From contig NZ_CP108381.1 in NCBI RefSeq assembly GCF_035956715.1, forward strand, positions 4,372,001 through 4,436,000: a DNA stretch of 64,000 nucleotides, in the 5' to 3' direction. Positions within the stretch are counted from its first letter, which is position 1, and the number at the start of each line of letters is the position of its first letter. The notes under the pieces were generated by a model, which ran no database searches, was not told the origin of the DNA, and saw only the letters and a program-made list of their open reading frames with translations. This DNA comes from Nocardia sp. NBC_01329 (lineage in GTDB: Bacteria; Actinomycetota; Actinomycetes; Mycobacteriales; Mycobacteriaceae). Both the position numbers and the translations under genes were made by a program. Below are positions 8,000 to 16,531 of the stretch, one piece after another.

Positions 8000-10330
8000 A
8001 TGGACCATATGCACCGCAGCGCCCCGGCCGACGATATCGACGAGTCCGCCTTGACGGTCACCCCGCCGAAGGAGCAGGCGGCCGGGGTGACCGCGGTCGC
8101 CGTGGCGTTGCAACGTGCGGTCTCCGATATGGGGGTCGTCCGCACGGCGCGGACCCTGGCGCGGGTGAACCAGGTGCACGGGTTCGACTGTCCGGGCTGT
8201 GCCTGGCCCGAACCGACCGGTCACCGCCGGCCCGCCGAGTTCTGCGAGAACGGCGCCAAGGCCGTTGCCGAGGAGGCGACGCTCGAGACAGTGGGGCCCG
8301 AGTTCTTCGCCCGGTATTCGATCGCCGATCTCGCCGACCGGTCCGGGTACTGGCTGGGCCGTCAGGGCCGGCTCACTCATCCGATGGTGCTGCGTCCCGG
8401 CGATACCCACTACTCCGCCATTTCCTGGGCGGACGCCTACCGGCTCATCGCCGATCAACTCCGCGACCTGGACTCCCCCGACGAGGCCGTCTTCTACACC
8501 TCGGGCCGCACTGCCAACGAGACGGCGTTCCTCTACCAATTGATGGTTCGCAGCTTCGGGACCAACAATCTGCCCGACTGCAGCAATATGTGTCACGAAT
8601 CCTCGGGCACCGCGCTCACCGGTTCGATCGGTATCGGCAAGGGCTCGGTGACCATCGACGATTTCGCGGCCGCCGACCTGATCCTGGTCGCGGGTCAGAA
8701 TCCGGGCACCAATCATCCGCGCATGCTCAGCGCCCTCGCCGACGCCAAGAAAGCGGGCGCGCGCGTCGTCGCGATCAATCCGCTGCCCGAGACCGGGCTG
8801 ATCGGTTTCCGCGATCCACAGACGGTGCGAGGCCTCACCACCGGTGTGGATATCGCCGACGATTTCCTGCAGATCCGCCTCGGCGGCGATATGGCCTTGT
8901 TCCAGGGTTTGGCGAAACTGCTGTTCGAGGCCGAGGACCGAGCCCCGGGCACCGTCCTGGATCGCGACTTCGTCGACGGCCACACCGCGGGTTTCGCCGA
9001 CTACGAACGGCATATCCGCGGCGTCGACCTCGATACGGTGATCACCGCGACCGGACTGTCCCGCGACGAACTGGAACGCACCGCCGAACTCCTGGCCGGG
9101 TCGAAGAGCACCATCGTGTGCTGGGCTATGGGGCTCACCCAGCACACCCATGCCGTGGCCACCATCGAGGAAGCGGCCAATCTGCTGCTGGCCCGCGGCA
9201 TGATCGGGAAGGCGGGCGCGGGCTTGTGCCCGGTCCGCGGGCATTCCAATGTGCAGGGCGACCGCACCATGGGTATCTGGGAGCAGGTGCCCGAATCCTT
9301 CCTCGGCGCGCTCGATCGCGAATTCGGTATCAGCAGTCCGCGAGCACACGGGTACGACACCGTCGCGGCGATCCGGGCACTGCGTGACGGCCACGCCCGT
9401 GTCTTCTTCGGTATGGGCGGTAATTTCGTCTCCGCCACCCCCGATACCGCGGTCACCGAAGCGGCGTTGCGCGGTTGCGCGCTGACCGTGCAGGTATCCA
9501 CGAAACTCAACCGCAGCCACGTCGTCCACGGGGCCACGGCCTTGATCCTGCCGACCCTGGGTCGTACCGATCTGGATATCCAGAACGGTGTCCGGCAACA
9601 GGTTTCGGTGGAGGATTCGATGTCGATGGTGCATCTGTCCACCGGCCGGCTGAATCCGGTGGGCCCGGAACTGCGCAGTGAGGTCGCGATCGTCTGCGAA
9701 CTCGCCCGCGAACTGCTGGGCCTCGCACACCCGGTGCCGTGGGAGCGGTTCCGCGGCGACTACGACCTCGTACGCGACGCCATCGCCCGGGTGGTGCCCG
9801 GTTGCGCCGATTACAACGCCCGGGTCCGGCAGCGCAACGGTTTCGTACTCCCGCATCCGCCGCGTGATTCCCGTGAATTCCGGACCGCCACCGGGAAGGC
9901 GAATTTCGCGGTGAACGAGCTGAGCTGGGTACCGGTCCCGGAGGGTCGGCTGATCCTGCAGACCCTGCGCAGCCACGACCAGTACAACACCACCATCTAC
10001 GGTCTCGACGATCGCTATCGCGGGGTGCACCACGGACGCCGGGTGGTCCTGGTGAACGCCGCGGATATCGCCGAACTCGGTTTCCACGACGGCGACCTGG
10101 TCGACCTGGTCTCGGAGTGGACCGACGGGACCGACCGGCGGGTCGAGGGATTCCGGATGGTGGCCTATTCGACTCCCCGCGGTAATGCCGCCGCCTACTA
10201 CCCCGAGACGAACCCGCTGGTACCCCTCGACCATGTGGCGGCGCGGTCGAACACTCCGGTCTCCAAGGCCGTCACCATCCGGCTCGAACCCCATATCCAT
10301 CGCCTGCCCCATATCCATCGCACGCGATGA
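8000..10330 (+). CDS. fdhF: FdhF/YdeP-family molybdopterin oxidoreductase
   Basis: A 776-residue homologue of the cytoplasmic formate dehydrogenase alpha-like YdeP/FdhF family (Rv2900c-like). An N-terminal FDCPGCAWPEP motif marks this subfamily. The molybdopterin-binding core contains GRTANETAFLYQ, CSNMCHESSG, GQNPGTNHPR and GHSNVQGDRTMGI, and a C-terminal molydopterin-dinucleotide-binding barrel (RSHDQYNTTIYGLDDRYRG) follows. It probably oxidises formate or a related small substrate; acid-stress and formate roles are both reported for the family. ATGA overlap with fdhD supports co-translation. The start could be the ATG at 8000 or the one at 8009; neither has a strong ribosome site. Confidence 0.88.
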   Translation: MDHMHRSAPADDIDESALTVTPPKEQAAGVTAVAVALQRAVSDMGVVRTARTLARVNQVHGFDCPGCAWPEPTGHRRPAEFCENGAKAVAEEATLETVGPEFFARYSIADLADRSGYWLGRQGRLTHPMVLRPGDTHYSAISWADAYRLIADQLRDLDSPDEAVFYTSGRTANETAFLYQLMVRSFGTNNLPDCSNMCHESSGTALTGSIGIGKGSVTIDDFAAADLILVAGQNPGTNHPRMLSALADAKKAGARVVAINPLPETGLIGFRDPQTVRGLTTGVDIADDFLQIRLGGDMALFQGLAKLLFEAEDRAPGTVLDRDFVDGHTAGFADYERHIRGVDLDTVITATGLSRDELERTAELLAGSKSTIVCWAMGLTQHTHAVATIEEAANLLLARGMIGKAGAGLCPVRGHSNVQGDRTMGIWEQVPESFLGALDREFGISSPRAHGYDTVAAIRALRDGHARVFFGMGGNFVSATPDTAVTEAALRGCALTVQVSTKLNRSHVVHGATALILPTLGRTDLDIQNGVRQQVSVEDSMSMVHLSTGRLNPVGPELRSEVAIVCELARELLGLAHPVPWERFRGDYDLVRDAIARVVPGCADYNARVRQRNGFVLPHPPRDSREFRTATGKANFAVNELSWVPVPEGRLILQTLRSHDQYNTTIYGLDDRYRGVHHGRRVVLVNAADIAELGFHDGDLVDLVSEWTDGTDRRVEGFRMVAYSTPRGNAAAYYPETNPLVPLDHVAARSNTPVSKAVTIRLEPHIHRLPHIHRTR

Positions 10331-11154
10331 GCAGAGTCACCGCCCGGCGCCGGATGCGGCGGATCACCCCGTCCGGCGAGATCATCCGTCCCGACACGCT
10401 TGCCGTCGAAGAGCCGCTGGAGATCCGGATCCGCGGTGAATCGCTCACGGTCACCATGCGCACTCCCGGCCACGATATCGACCTGGTGCACGGTTTCCTC
10501 TTCGGTGAGACTCTCATCGCCGGGGCTGCCGATATCCACAGCGCCCGCTATTGCGCCGGTACCGACGAAGAGGGGCGCAACACCTACAACGTGCTGGATG
10601 TGGACCTGCACTCCCCGATCGTCCTCCCGGCCCGCCCGTTTCTGACGACCGGCGCCTGCGGTCTCTGCGGACGAACCGCGCTGGACGAGGTCCGGATGCG
10701 CACCCGGTATCCCTTGCCGCGGCCGGAACCACTGCTCGACGCCGCGGTACTGGCCGTGCTGCCGGACGGGCTGCGCAGCCGCCAGACGGTGTTCGACGCC
10801 ACCGGCGGTCTGCACGCGGCCGGCCTGTTCACTGCGGCCGGGGAAGTCCTGGCGGTGCGCGAGGACATCGGCCGCAACAATGCCGTGGACAAGGTGATCG
10901 GCTGGGCGCTGCGCGAGAACCGCATCCCGGCTGCCGATCTCGTGCTGGTGGTCAGCGGACGCGCGTCGTTCGAACTGGCACAGAAGGCGGTTCTGGCCGG
11001 TGTCCCCGTCCTGGCCGCCGTTTCGGCCCCCAGTTCGCTGGCCGTCGATCTGGCCGAGGAATCCGGTCTCACCCTCGCGGGTTTCGTACGCGGGGAGACG
11101 ATGAACATCTACAGCCATCCGGAGCGGATCCGCGGGTCCGCTCCCGCCGAGTGA
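10327..11154 (+). CDS. fdhD: FdhD, sulfur carrier for formate dehydrogenase activation
   Basis: A 275-residue FdhD homologue. It carries the Cys pair in TGACGLCGR, which transfers sulfur from a cysteine desulfurase to the molybdenum cofactor of FdhF-type enzymes. The motifs FDATGGLHAAG, REDIGRNNAVDKVIG and SGRASFELAQKA are typical. The ATG overlaps the fdhF stop (ATGA), so cofactor maturation is coupled to its target. The same pairing occurs in M. tuberculosis (Rv2899c-Rv2900c). Confidence 0.93.
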   Translation: MSRVTARRRMRRITPSGEIIRPDTLAVEEPLEIRIRGESLTVTMRTPGHDIDLVHGFLFGETLIAGAADIHSARYCAGTDEEGRNTYNVLDVDLHSPIVLPARPFLTTGACGLCGRTALDEVRMRTRYPLPRPEPLLDAAVLAVLPDGLRSRQTVFDATGGLHAAGLFTAAGEVLAVREDIGRNNAVDKVIGWALRENRIPAADLVLVVSGRASFELAQKAVLAGVPVLAAVSAPSSLAVDLAEESGLTLAGFVRGETMNIYSHPERIRGSAPAE

Positions 11155-11226
11155 CCCGGGCCTGCACCGAATGGTTTCCGCCGCGACCGCTTCGGCCGGT
11201 TCCGCCCGCATCACCGGTCCTGCCCG

Positions 11227-12399
11227 CTATCGCGGCATCACGCCGGCATAGTCGGGCAGTTCGATATCGTCCTTGGCGTCGCCGGCGAACTTGTCCATGA
11301 TGTCGAACCACCGTGACCCCAGGAACCAGTTACGCATACGCAGGCCCCGGGCCGTTTTCGGGGCCAGGAACGGACCCGGGCTGCTGTGGCCGCCGAGCTT
11401 CGCGTATCGGCGCATGATCTGCTCGTACCGGGCGAAGGCCGCGGTGTGGTCGCCCGATGCGGCGGCGAGTTCGCCGGCCAGTACGTAAGCTCCCACGAGC
11501 GCCAGACCGGTCCCGAAGCCTGCGAGCGTGTTCCCGTATGCGCTGTCGCCGACCAGAGCCACCCGTCCCGATACATAACTGGGCATGCGTACCCGTGCCA
11601 GGCCGTCCAGGTAGAAATCGTCGTATTCCGAGAGTTCGTCCAGCATCTCGGGTACCGCCCCACCCATACCGGTGAACCGGTCGACCAGTACGCGACGCTT
11701 CTCGGCGTCGTCGGCGAACTCGAGTTCGGGCGCGGCGAACATGTACATATGCTGTGCCTTGGGGCCACCGCGCACCGCGAGCCGCCCTGGTGTGTTGTAC
11801 GCGAACGACATCCGTCGGCGCGGCCCGCCGGCGCGTTCCCCGGCGAGCGGTTCCCCGGCTATGGCGTAGTAGTAGCCGCGGTGCCGGACGAACTTCGCTT
11901 CCGGCCCGAATACCAGGCAGCGCACCCGCGAATGGATACCGTCCGCACCGACGACCAGGTCGAACCGGCGTGCCGGACCGTGTTCGAATTCGACCTCCAC
12001 GCCAGCGGCCGTATCGCGCAGTGCACTGATCGAATCACCGAACACATAGCTGCAACGCCGGGCCGTGAGCCCGTAGAGGATCTCGGCGAGATCGCCGCGC
12101 AGGATTTCGACATCGCCACCGCTGAAATCGCCGGACATGCGCGCCTGTTCTCGCCCGTCGGTGTCGACGAAGACCGTATCGGTGGCGCCGGTACTACGTC
12201 GGCGGATCTCGTCGTATACGCCCATTCGCTCGAGCACCGTGCGTTGTACGGCCCCCTTGAAATCGACGGCCTGACCACCCGGTCGTAGCGCTGAAGCGCG
12301 CTCGACCACGGTGACGTCGAATCCGTGCCGCTCGAGCCAGTAGGCGAGCGCGGGGCCGGCGATGCTCGCCCCGGAGACGAGAACGGTGCGGTTCTGCAT
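11227..12399 (-). CDS. FAD-dependent monooxygenase (aromatic hydroxylase/PHBH type)
   Basis: About 390 residues. The N-terminal FAD fold VLVSGASIAGPALAYWLERHG, the DG motif in DLVVGADGIHSRVR, and the second FAD-ribityl motif VALVGDSAYGNTLAGFGTGLAL identify class A flavin monooxygenases. These hydroxylate small or aromatic compounds with NAD(P)H and O2; some inactivate antibiotics such as tetracyclines or rifampicin. The ATG at 12399 is preceded by GGAG at good spacing; the longer open frame to 12648 runs through the operator and the divergent gene and is rejected. It is divergent from a TetR gene, which probably controls it. Confidence 0.85.
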   Translation of the reverse strand: MQNRTVLVSGASIAGPALAYWLERHGFDVTVVERASALRPGGQAVDFKGAVQRTVLERMGVYDEIRRRSTGATDTVFVDTDGREQARMSGDFSGGDVEILRGDLAEILYGLTARRCSYVFGDSISALRDTAAGVEVEFEHGPARRFDLVVGADGIHSRVRCLVFGPEAKFVRHRGYYYAIAGEPLAGERAGGPRRRMSFAYNTPGRLAVRGGPKAQHMYMFAAPELEFADDAEKRRVLVDRFTGMGGAVPEMLDELSEYDDFYLDGLARVRMPSYVSGRVALVGDSAYGNTLAGFGTGLALVGAYVLAGELAAASGDHTAAFARYEQIMRRYAKLGGHSSPGPFLAPKTARGLRMRNWFLGSRWFDIMDKFAGDAKDDIELPDYAGVMPR

Positions 12400-12420
12400 G
12401 ACGAACTCCATCCATGATAT

Positions 12421-12451
12421 GCGTCCGTAAGAAACTGTTTCCGACGGACGC
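12421..12451. promoter_or_regulatory. 31-bp near-perfect palindrome between monooxygenase and TetR genes
   Basis: Outer arms GCGTCCGT (12421-12428) and ACGGACGC (12444-12451) are perfect 8-bp inverted repeats. A nested GAAACTGTTTC (12431-12441) has 5-bp arms. Only the two-base steps between arms are mismatched. It begins 22 bases upstream of the monooxygenase ATG and ends 55 bases before the TetR ATG, as expected of a TetR operator controlling both genes. Confidence 0.7.
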
Positions 12452-12505
12452 CAATTAGCGTATGGTAGACACAGTTCCACGTCAACCCACTCCGAAAGGC
12501 ACCCG

Positions 12506-13240
12506 ATGGCGACGCCGACCGTGCTCGAGCTGCTCTGGGGAACCGACCGGCGACCGACCCGGGGCCCCAAACCCACCCTCACCCGGTCCGCGATCATCGC
12601 CGCGGCGGTCGAACTGGCCGATGCCGAAGGCCTGGCCGCCCTCTCCATGCAGCGGCTGGCCGATCGGCTCGGCTACACCAAGATGTCGCTGTACCGCCAC
12701 CTGCCGGGCAAGGCCGAACTGACCGCCTTGATGGTGGAAGAGGCCATGAGCGACCTACCGGCGCTGGACACCTCCGGCCCCGAACCATGGCGCAGCGGCC
12801 TGCGGTCCTGGGCACTGCTGACTTTCGAGCGCTACCGGCGCCACCCCTGGGTGATGGAACTACTGGCCGGCGCGCGACCGATGGGTCCCAACGAACTGGG
12901 CTGGACCGAGGCCGCGCTGGAGGCGGCGGCCGATATCGACCTGACCGGACCGGAACGGCTCGATACGCTCGTCGTGCTGAACGGGCACGTGCGCAGCCTG
13001 GCGCAGCAGGTCGTGGGCCCCGGTGCCACCGAGGGAGAATTCACCGGCGCGATGGCCGCCGCACTGGAATTGGCGGACGGCCGGTTTCCGCAGTTGGTCG
13101 CGGCGATATCGGAACCCTCGGCACCCGCCGGACCACCGGCCCGCACACCGCAACGCGATGCCGCCCTCGAATTCGGAACGGAACGCATTCTCGACGGGGT
13201 AGCGGCACTGCTCGCCGAACGCGGTATCCGACGGGAGTGA
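12506..13240 (+). CDS. TetR-family regulator (TetR_C-type)
   Basis: A 244-residue protein. The HTH is set about 35 residues in (SAIIAAAVELADAEGLAALS, then RLADRLGYTKMSLYRHL), the arrangement of the TetR class with a long N-terminal arm. A helical C-terminal domain follows, with RHPWVMELLAG typical of the TetR_C_1 family. It likely represses the divergent flavin monooxygenase, and itself, through the 31-bp palindrome. This pairing often forms drug- or xenobiotic-responsive cassettes; the inducer is unknown. A GAAAGG ribosome site precedes the ATG. Confidence 0.85.
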   Translation: MATPTVLELLWGTDRRPTRGPKPTLTRSAIIAAAVELADAEGLAALSMQRLADRLGYTKMSLYRHLPGKAELTALMVEEAMSDLPALDTSGPEPWRSGLRSWALLTFERYRRHPWVMELLAGARPMGPNELGWTEAALEAAADIDLTGPERLDTLVVLNGHVRSLAQQVVGPGATEGEFTGAMAAALELADGRFPQLVAAISEPSAPAGPPARTPQRDAALEFGTERILDGVAALLAERGIRRE

Positions 13241-13311
13241 CCCGAATTTCCGGGCCGTCCGGCTCCGGATTTCCGGGCAGTCCCGTCCCGGCTACCGGAA
13301 GGACGCGGCGC

Positions 13312-13749
13312 TCACATTCCGGGCAACCTAATTCCCCGCTCGGCCGCGAGCCGGGACAATTTCTCCGCCTCATCGATGGCGACCGCGACGTAGGTACGCA
13401 ATCCGTCGTCGTCGCGGCGCAACAAGTACTCGTAGTCGCTGTCGGTGAGCAGCCCGTCGTCGCTGTCGTAGAAATGCCAGCGCACTCGCGCCCGGACCAG
13501 TGAACCGGTCAGCTCCGCGTAATCGATCACCGTGTGGTCGACGCGCGTCAATCCGAGCATCTGGTAAATGGGATGGGCTTGCGCCAGCCCGCGGGCCATC
13601 TCTTCGCGTGAATGCAGCGAACCGACGAAATCGTCGCCGACAATGGTGCCCGGAGTCCCCCAGAGCGCGGCCGTGCGTTCGGCGTCGTAGGCGCTCAGCG
13701 CGGATTGATATTCGTCGAGGAACGCTTCGAGTTCTTCGCGGATAGCCAT
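13312..13749 (-). CDS. NTF2-fold (SnoaL/DUF4440-like) protein
   Basis: A 145-residue protein with an N-terminal helix (EELEAFLDEYQSALSAYDAERTAALW), then strands including VGSLHSREEMARGL, RVDHTVIDYAEL and VRARVRWHFYDSDD, the pattern of the NTF2-like superfamily. The start ATG at 13749 is chosen over a longer open frame whose extra N terminus is Arg-rich and unlike a protein. Function is unknown; such proteins may be small isomerases, cyclases or ligand carriers. It converges on the TetR gene. Confidence 0.7.
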   Translation of the reverse strand: MAIREELEAFLDEYQSALSAYDAERTAALWGTPGTIVGDDFVGSLHSREEMARGLAQAHPIYQMLGLTRVDHTVIDYAELTGSLVRARVRWHFYDSDDGLLTDSDYEYLLRRDDDGLRTYVAVAIDEAEKLSRLAAERGIRLPGM

Positions 13750-13932
13750 ACGGCCACGGTATCCACACTCCCGTGTTCGAGGCCGCGAACCGCCCGAACC
13801 GATACGCCGATCGGCGCCCATGATCGTGCACGGCGGCTCGCGACAGCCACCCGCCGGGCCACGCCGGTCGTTTCACCGACCGGCTCGGCCACGGCCGGAG
13901 TTCGGAGCGTCCGAGCCGGACGCTCCCCCTCC

Positions 13933-14247
13933 TCAGTTGGCCAGCGCCTCCAGCAGCGCCGCCCGCTGACGGGCGCCCAGCCCGCCGATCCGGCGATCCT
14001 CCGGGATATCCGCCTGGTCCATCAGCTTGGCGGCCTTCACCGGGCCGACGCCGGGCAGCGCCTTGATCACGGCGACCACCTTCGTCTTCTTGACCAGTTC
14101 ATCACTATCGGCCTTGCGCAGCAGGTCGGCGACAGAGACTTTGCCGTCTTTCACCTGACCGATCAGTTCGGAGCGCGCCTTGCGCACCGCCGCCGCTTTG
14201 GCCAGAGCCTCCGTGCGTTGTTCCGCGGTCATCGTTGGCAGTGCCAT
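13933..14247 (-). CDS. mihF: Integration host factor, actinobacterial mIHF type
   Basis: A 104-residue basic helical protein. It starts MALPTMTAEQR, matching the opening of mycobacterial IHF (Rv1388). The helix-two-turn-helix region VIKALPGVGPVKAAKLM and the C-terminal RRIGGLGARQRAALLEAL are typical. mIHF bends DNA and organises the nucleoid, and was found as the host factor for phage L5 integration. A GGAGGAG ribosome site precedes the ATG. The usual mihF neighbour gmk is not here, so this may be a second, paralogous IHF; that is inference. Confidence 0.85.
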   Translation of the reverse strand: MALPTMTAEQRTEALAKAAAVRKARSELIGQVKDGKVSVADLLRKADSDELVKKTKVVAVIKALPGVGPVKAAKLMDQADIPEDRRIGGLGARQRAALLEALAN

Positions 14248-14670
14248 ATCTCCTCCGCTTTCACTCATCGCTCGAACATCTGGTTGACCGGGTCGATTCA
14301 ACATCACAATACCGACACCGAACGACCGACACACCGTCCGGACCTGCAGTCATAGCAATGATTTCTGATTCGCTCACCGGGCGAGCACCCCGATCGCGAG
14401 TGCCCGGACAATGGGATCCGGCGCAGAATTCCGCCTGGAACACGTAACACTCGAAGCGTTCACTGCGAAATTATCAGCAGACACATAACTGCACGGCGGC
14501 GGTTCAACGACGAACCGAGGGGTCAGCGGCGATACCCGCCCGTCCTGCAATCCCAGTGTCTCTACCAGGCATTTTTCCCACCACAACGCAGTGGAGGGCA
14601 TATGTGCGAATATCCTGTTGCGCGCCGATTCGGTTACCGGCCGCACAAGCAACTGCTACGCTCCCGAACC
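14248..14670. other. Intergenic region between mihF and the isomerase gene
   Basis: A 423-base stretch of lower GC than its surroundings, with no credible ORF. It must contain the mihF promoter. A TACGCT -10-like element at 14656-14661 would serve the downstream isomerase gene. Nothing else was recognised. Confidence 0.5.
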
Positions 14671-14684
14671 TAGAACACGTTTCA
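14671..14684. promoter_or_regulatory. KstR-type operator
   Basis: TAGAACACGTTTCA fits the 14-bp KstR consensus TnnAACnnGTTnnA at every fixed position. KstR is the TetR repressor of cholesterol catabolism in mycobacteria and related genera. The site lies 17 bases before the ATG of a steroid-isomerase-like gene, overlapping the expected transcription start, a good position for repression. Confidence 0.65.
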
Positions 14685-14701
14685 ATTTGATAGGAGTTGT
14701 G

Positions 14702-15079
14702 ATGGCACGGGAGATCCGCGACGTAGTCGAGCAGTACGTGAAACTCGTCGGTGCGGGGCCGACCGCAGATATCGTCGATCTCTATGCCCCCGACGCCGTG
14801 ATCGAGGACCCGATCGGCACCGAACCCAAACAAGGGCACGATGCCATCCGCGAGTTCTACGACGTGATCGCGAGCCTCGAACGGGAAACGAGCCTCGCCC
14901 CGGAGACCGTACGGATCGCCGGAAACCACGCCGCCTTCGTGTTCACCCTCGTGACCAGGGCAGGCGGGCACCGCATGACACTGAGCCCGATCGATGTCAT
15001 GGAGTTCGACGACGAAGGCCGGATCACCCGGATGCGCGCCTATTGGAGCGCCGACGATATGTCCGTCGAACCCGAATGA
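14702..15079 (+). CDS. Steroid delta-isomerase-like NTF2-fold protein
   Basis: A 125-residue protein. The segment DLYAPDAVIEDPIGTEPKQG matches the ketosteroid isomerase family signature, including the Asp near the active site. Later strands TLSPIDVMEFDDEGRITRMRAYW complete the fold. Ketosteroid isomerases move the double bond of 3-oxo-delta5 steroids. The ATG at 14702 has GGAG upstream; a longer frame adds an unlikely leader. A KstR-type box sits directly upstream, which supports a steroid-related role. A strong hairpin follows the stop. Confidence 0.82.
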   Translation: MAREIRDVVEQYVKLVGAGPTADIVDLYAPDAVIEDPIGTEPKQGHDAIREFYDVIASLERETSLAPETVRIAGNHAAFVFTLVTRAGGHRMTLSPIDVMEFDDEGRITRMRAYWSADDMSVEPE

Positions 15080-15083
15080 CCCG

Positions 15084-15120
15084 CGATATGGCGGCTCGAC
15101 TGCGCTGAGCCGCCATATCG
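15084..15120. terminator. Perfect 14-bp stem-loop after the isomerase gene
   Basis: CGATATGGCGGCTC (15084-15097) pairs perfectly with GAGCCGCCATATCG (15107-15120) around a 9-base loop, 4 bases after the stop. No U-tract follows, as is common for actinobacterial terminators. Confidence 0.75.
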
Positions 15121-15295
15121 CCTTGCCCCGGAGCCGCCTACGACCGGCCTGGCCCGCACCGCGCACCCGGCATAGCCTGATCACAGGGCACGAGTGCGCT
15201 CGGCCGTCACCGTAGGCGCTCCGGGGCGTCACGCCGCGGGTCGCTATCTCGTCCGAGTTGCAGGGACAACAAACCCCACCTCAGGAGGAGACCCG

Positions 15296-15865
15296 ATGAG
15301 TACTTCCCGCATTCCCGCCGTGGCCCCCGAGAACGCCGGGCCGCTGACCAGAGCGCTGTACTGGTTCGCCAAGCGCAAGGTCGGCGAAGTCCCCGAACCA
15401 TTCGCCGTCGGCGCCCACCACACCGGAATCCTGATCGCCGGCGGGGTACACGAAATGCTCGCCGAGAAGGTGTCGAAGAAACTGCCGGCCAATATCCGTG
15501 AAATCGCGGTCTACCGCACGGCATGGACCGTCGGCTGCTCGTGGTGCGTCGACTTCGGCACCATGCTGCAACGACTGGACGGCCTGGATATCGACCGTCT
15601 CCAGCACATCGCCGATTACGAGACCTCACCGCACTACACCGACGACGAACGCGCGGCCATCGCCTATGCCGACGCCATGACCGCCACCCCGATGACCGTC
15701 ACCGACGAGCAGGTGGCCGACCTGGAGAAACGATTCGGCCGCGCGGGAGTCGTCGAACTGACCTATCAAATCGCCCTGGAGAACTCCCGGGCCCGCAACA
15801 ACCACGCCCTGGGAATCACCGCCCAGGGATTCAGCACCGATTCCTGCCGGGTGCCGTGGGCGTGA
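15296..15865 (+). CDS. Carboxymuconolactone decarboxylase (AhpD-like) family protein
   Basis: A 189-residue helical protein. REIAVYRTAWTVGCSWCVDFGTML carries the AhpD-type Cys-x-x-Cys (CSWC) followed by an acidic residue. ALENSRARNNHALGI is in the position of the conserved distal region. AhpD-like proteins relay electrons to peroxidases or act as alkylhydroperoxidases. The ATG at 15296 has a near-ideal AGGAGGAG site. It stands alone on this strand; the stop codon lies inside the first unit of a 23-bp tandem repeat. Confidence 0.82.
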   Translation: MSTSRIPAVAPENAGPLTRALYWFAKRKVGEVPEPFAVGAHHTGILIAGGVHEMLAEKVSKKLPANIREIAVYRTAWTVGCSWCVDFGTMLQRLDGLDIDRLQHIADYETSPHYTDDERAAIAYADAMTATPMTVTDEQVADLEKRFGRAGVVELTYQIALENSRARNNHALGITAQGFSTDSCRVPWA

Positions 15866-15966
15866 GCCCGGATCGAATTCGGGCGTGAGCCCGGATCCGA
15901 TTCGCGCGTGAGCCCGGATCCGATTCGCGCGTGAGCCCGGATCGGATTCGGGCGGCGTGAGCCCGG
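15862..15966. repeat. Tandem 23-bp repeat, four full units and a partial
   Basis: Units begin GTGAGCCCGGATC and start at 15862, 15885, 15908 and 15931; a 10-base partial unit starts at 15957. Units 2 and 3 are identical; 1 and 4 differ at a few bases. The first unit includes the TGA of the AhpD-like gene and the array ends at the stop side of the convergent secreted-protein gene. It lies between two gene 3' ends, so expansion would be tolerated. Too short and without spacers for CRISPR. Confidence 0.8.
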
Positions 15967-15967
15967 C

Positions 15968-16432
15968 TCAGATGACCCAGCACGCGTAGCCGATGTGCTC
16001 CCCGCGGCCGACGAACACCTGCACATAGGGGGCCTGATCGTTCCCACCGGTCGGCTGGACCGCCTGCAGGGTGTGGTCACCCTCGTAGGCGGGCACCCAG
16101 TGCACCAGCCCCAGCCCACCGCCGTCGGGCGGGACCGTCGCGAACGGAACCCCGTTGTCCAGGAAAGTCACCTCGGTGACCGCCTCACTCAGCCAGGCCC
16201 GCACGGTGTAGCTGCAACCGGTGCCGTAGTTCGTCCGGATACCGGCGTTCAGATCCGGTGTCACACTGACCTCGCGCACGGTCGCGGCAGCCGGGGCCGC
16301 GGTGAACAGCCACGGGATCGATACGATCGCCGCCAGCGACAGCAGAACGCCCACGCGGATCGACCGCGTGGGCGTATCGGCGTCAGCGCGCCGCTCGAAC
16401 CTGATGCCTTGCACAAGCAGCCGTGTCACCAT
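15968..16432 (-). CDS. Secreted hypothetical protein
   Basis: A 154-residue protein with a basic N terminus and a hydrophobic stretch (VGVLLSLAAIVSIPWLF) ending in TAAPAAATV, a typical signal peptide with AxA cleavage near residue 50. The mature part (~105 residues) is beta-rich, with EVSVTPDLNAGIRTNYGTGCSYTVRAWL and two Cys residues that could form a disulfide. It resembles small Ig-like secreted nocardial proteins, but I cannot name a family. The ATG has an AGGAGCAGG site. It lies just downstream of clpX on the same strand. Confidence 0.65.
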   Translation of the reverse strand: MVTRLLVQGIRFERRADADTPTRSIRVGVLLSLAAIVSIPWLFTAAPAAATVREVSVTPDLNAGIRTNYGTGCSYTVRAWLSEAVTEVTFLDNGVPFATVPPDGGGLGLVHWVPAYEGDHTLQAVQPTGGNDQAPYVQVFVGRGEHIGYACWVI

Positions 16433-16501
16433 GACCTGCTCCTACATCGCACGAATGTCGGGGGCCACCGAGATTACTGCGGGCCGGCTCCGGACCGGCT
16501 C

Positions 16502-16519
16502 CGTTCCCGCATCGGAACG
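16502..16519. terminator. Short stem-loop after clpX
   Basis: CGTTCC and GGAACG form a 6-bp stem around 6 bases, starting 13 bases beyond the clpX stop on the minus strand. Weak, so termination here is uncertain. Confidence 0.35.
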
Positions 16520-16531
16520 ATTGCGGATCTG

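Noticed and set aside
7517..10318. 933-codon minus-strand frame opposite fdhF
   Set aside because: fdhF on the plus strand has unambiguous molybdopterin motifs; this frame shows none and crosses the repeat.
14374..14652. 92-codon minus-strand frame upstream of the isomerase gene
   Set aside because: Overlaps the KstR-box promoter region, no ribosome site and no family features.
15862..15966. Possible CRISPR array
   Set aside because: Units are directly adjacent with no spacers, and there are no cas genes.
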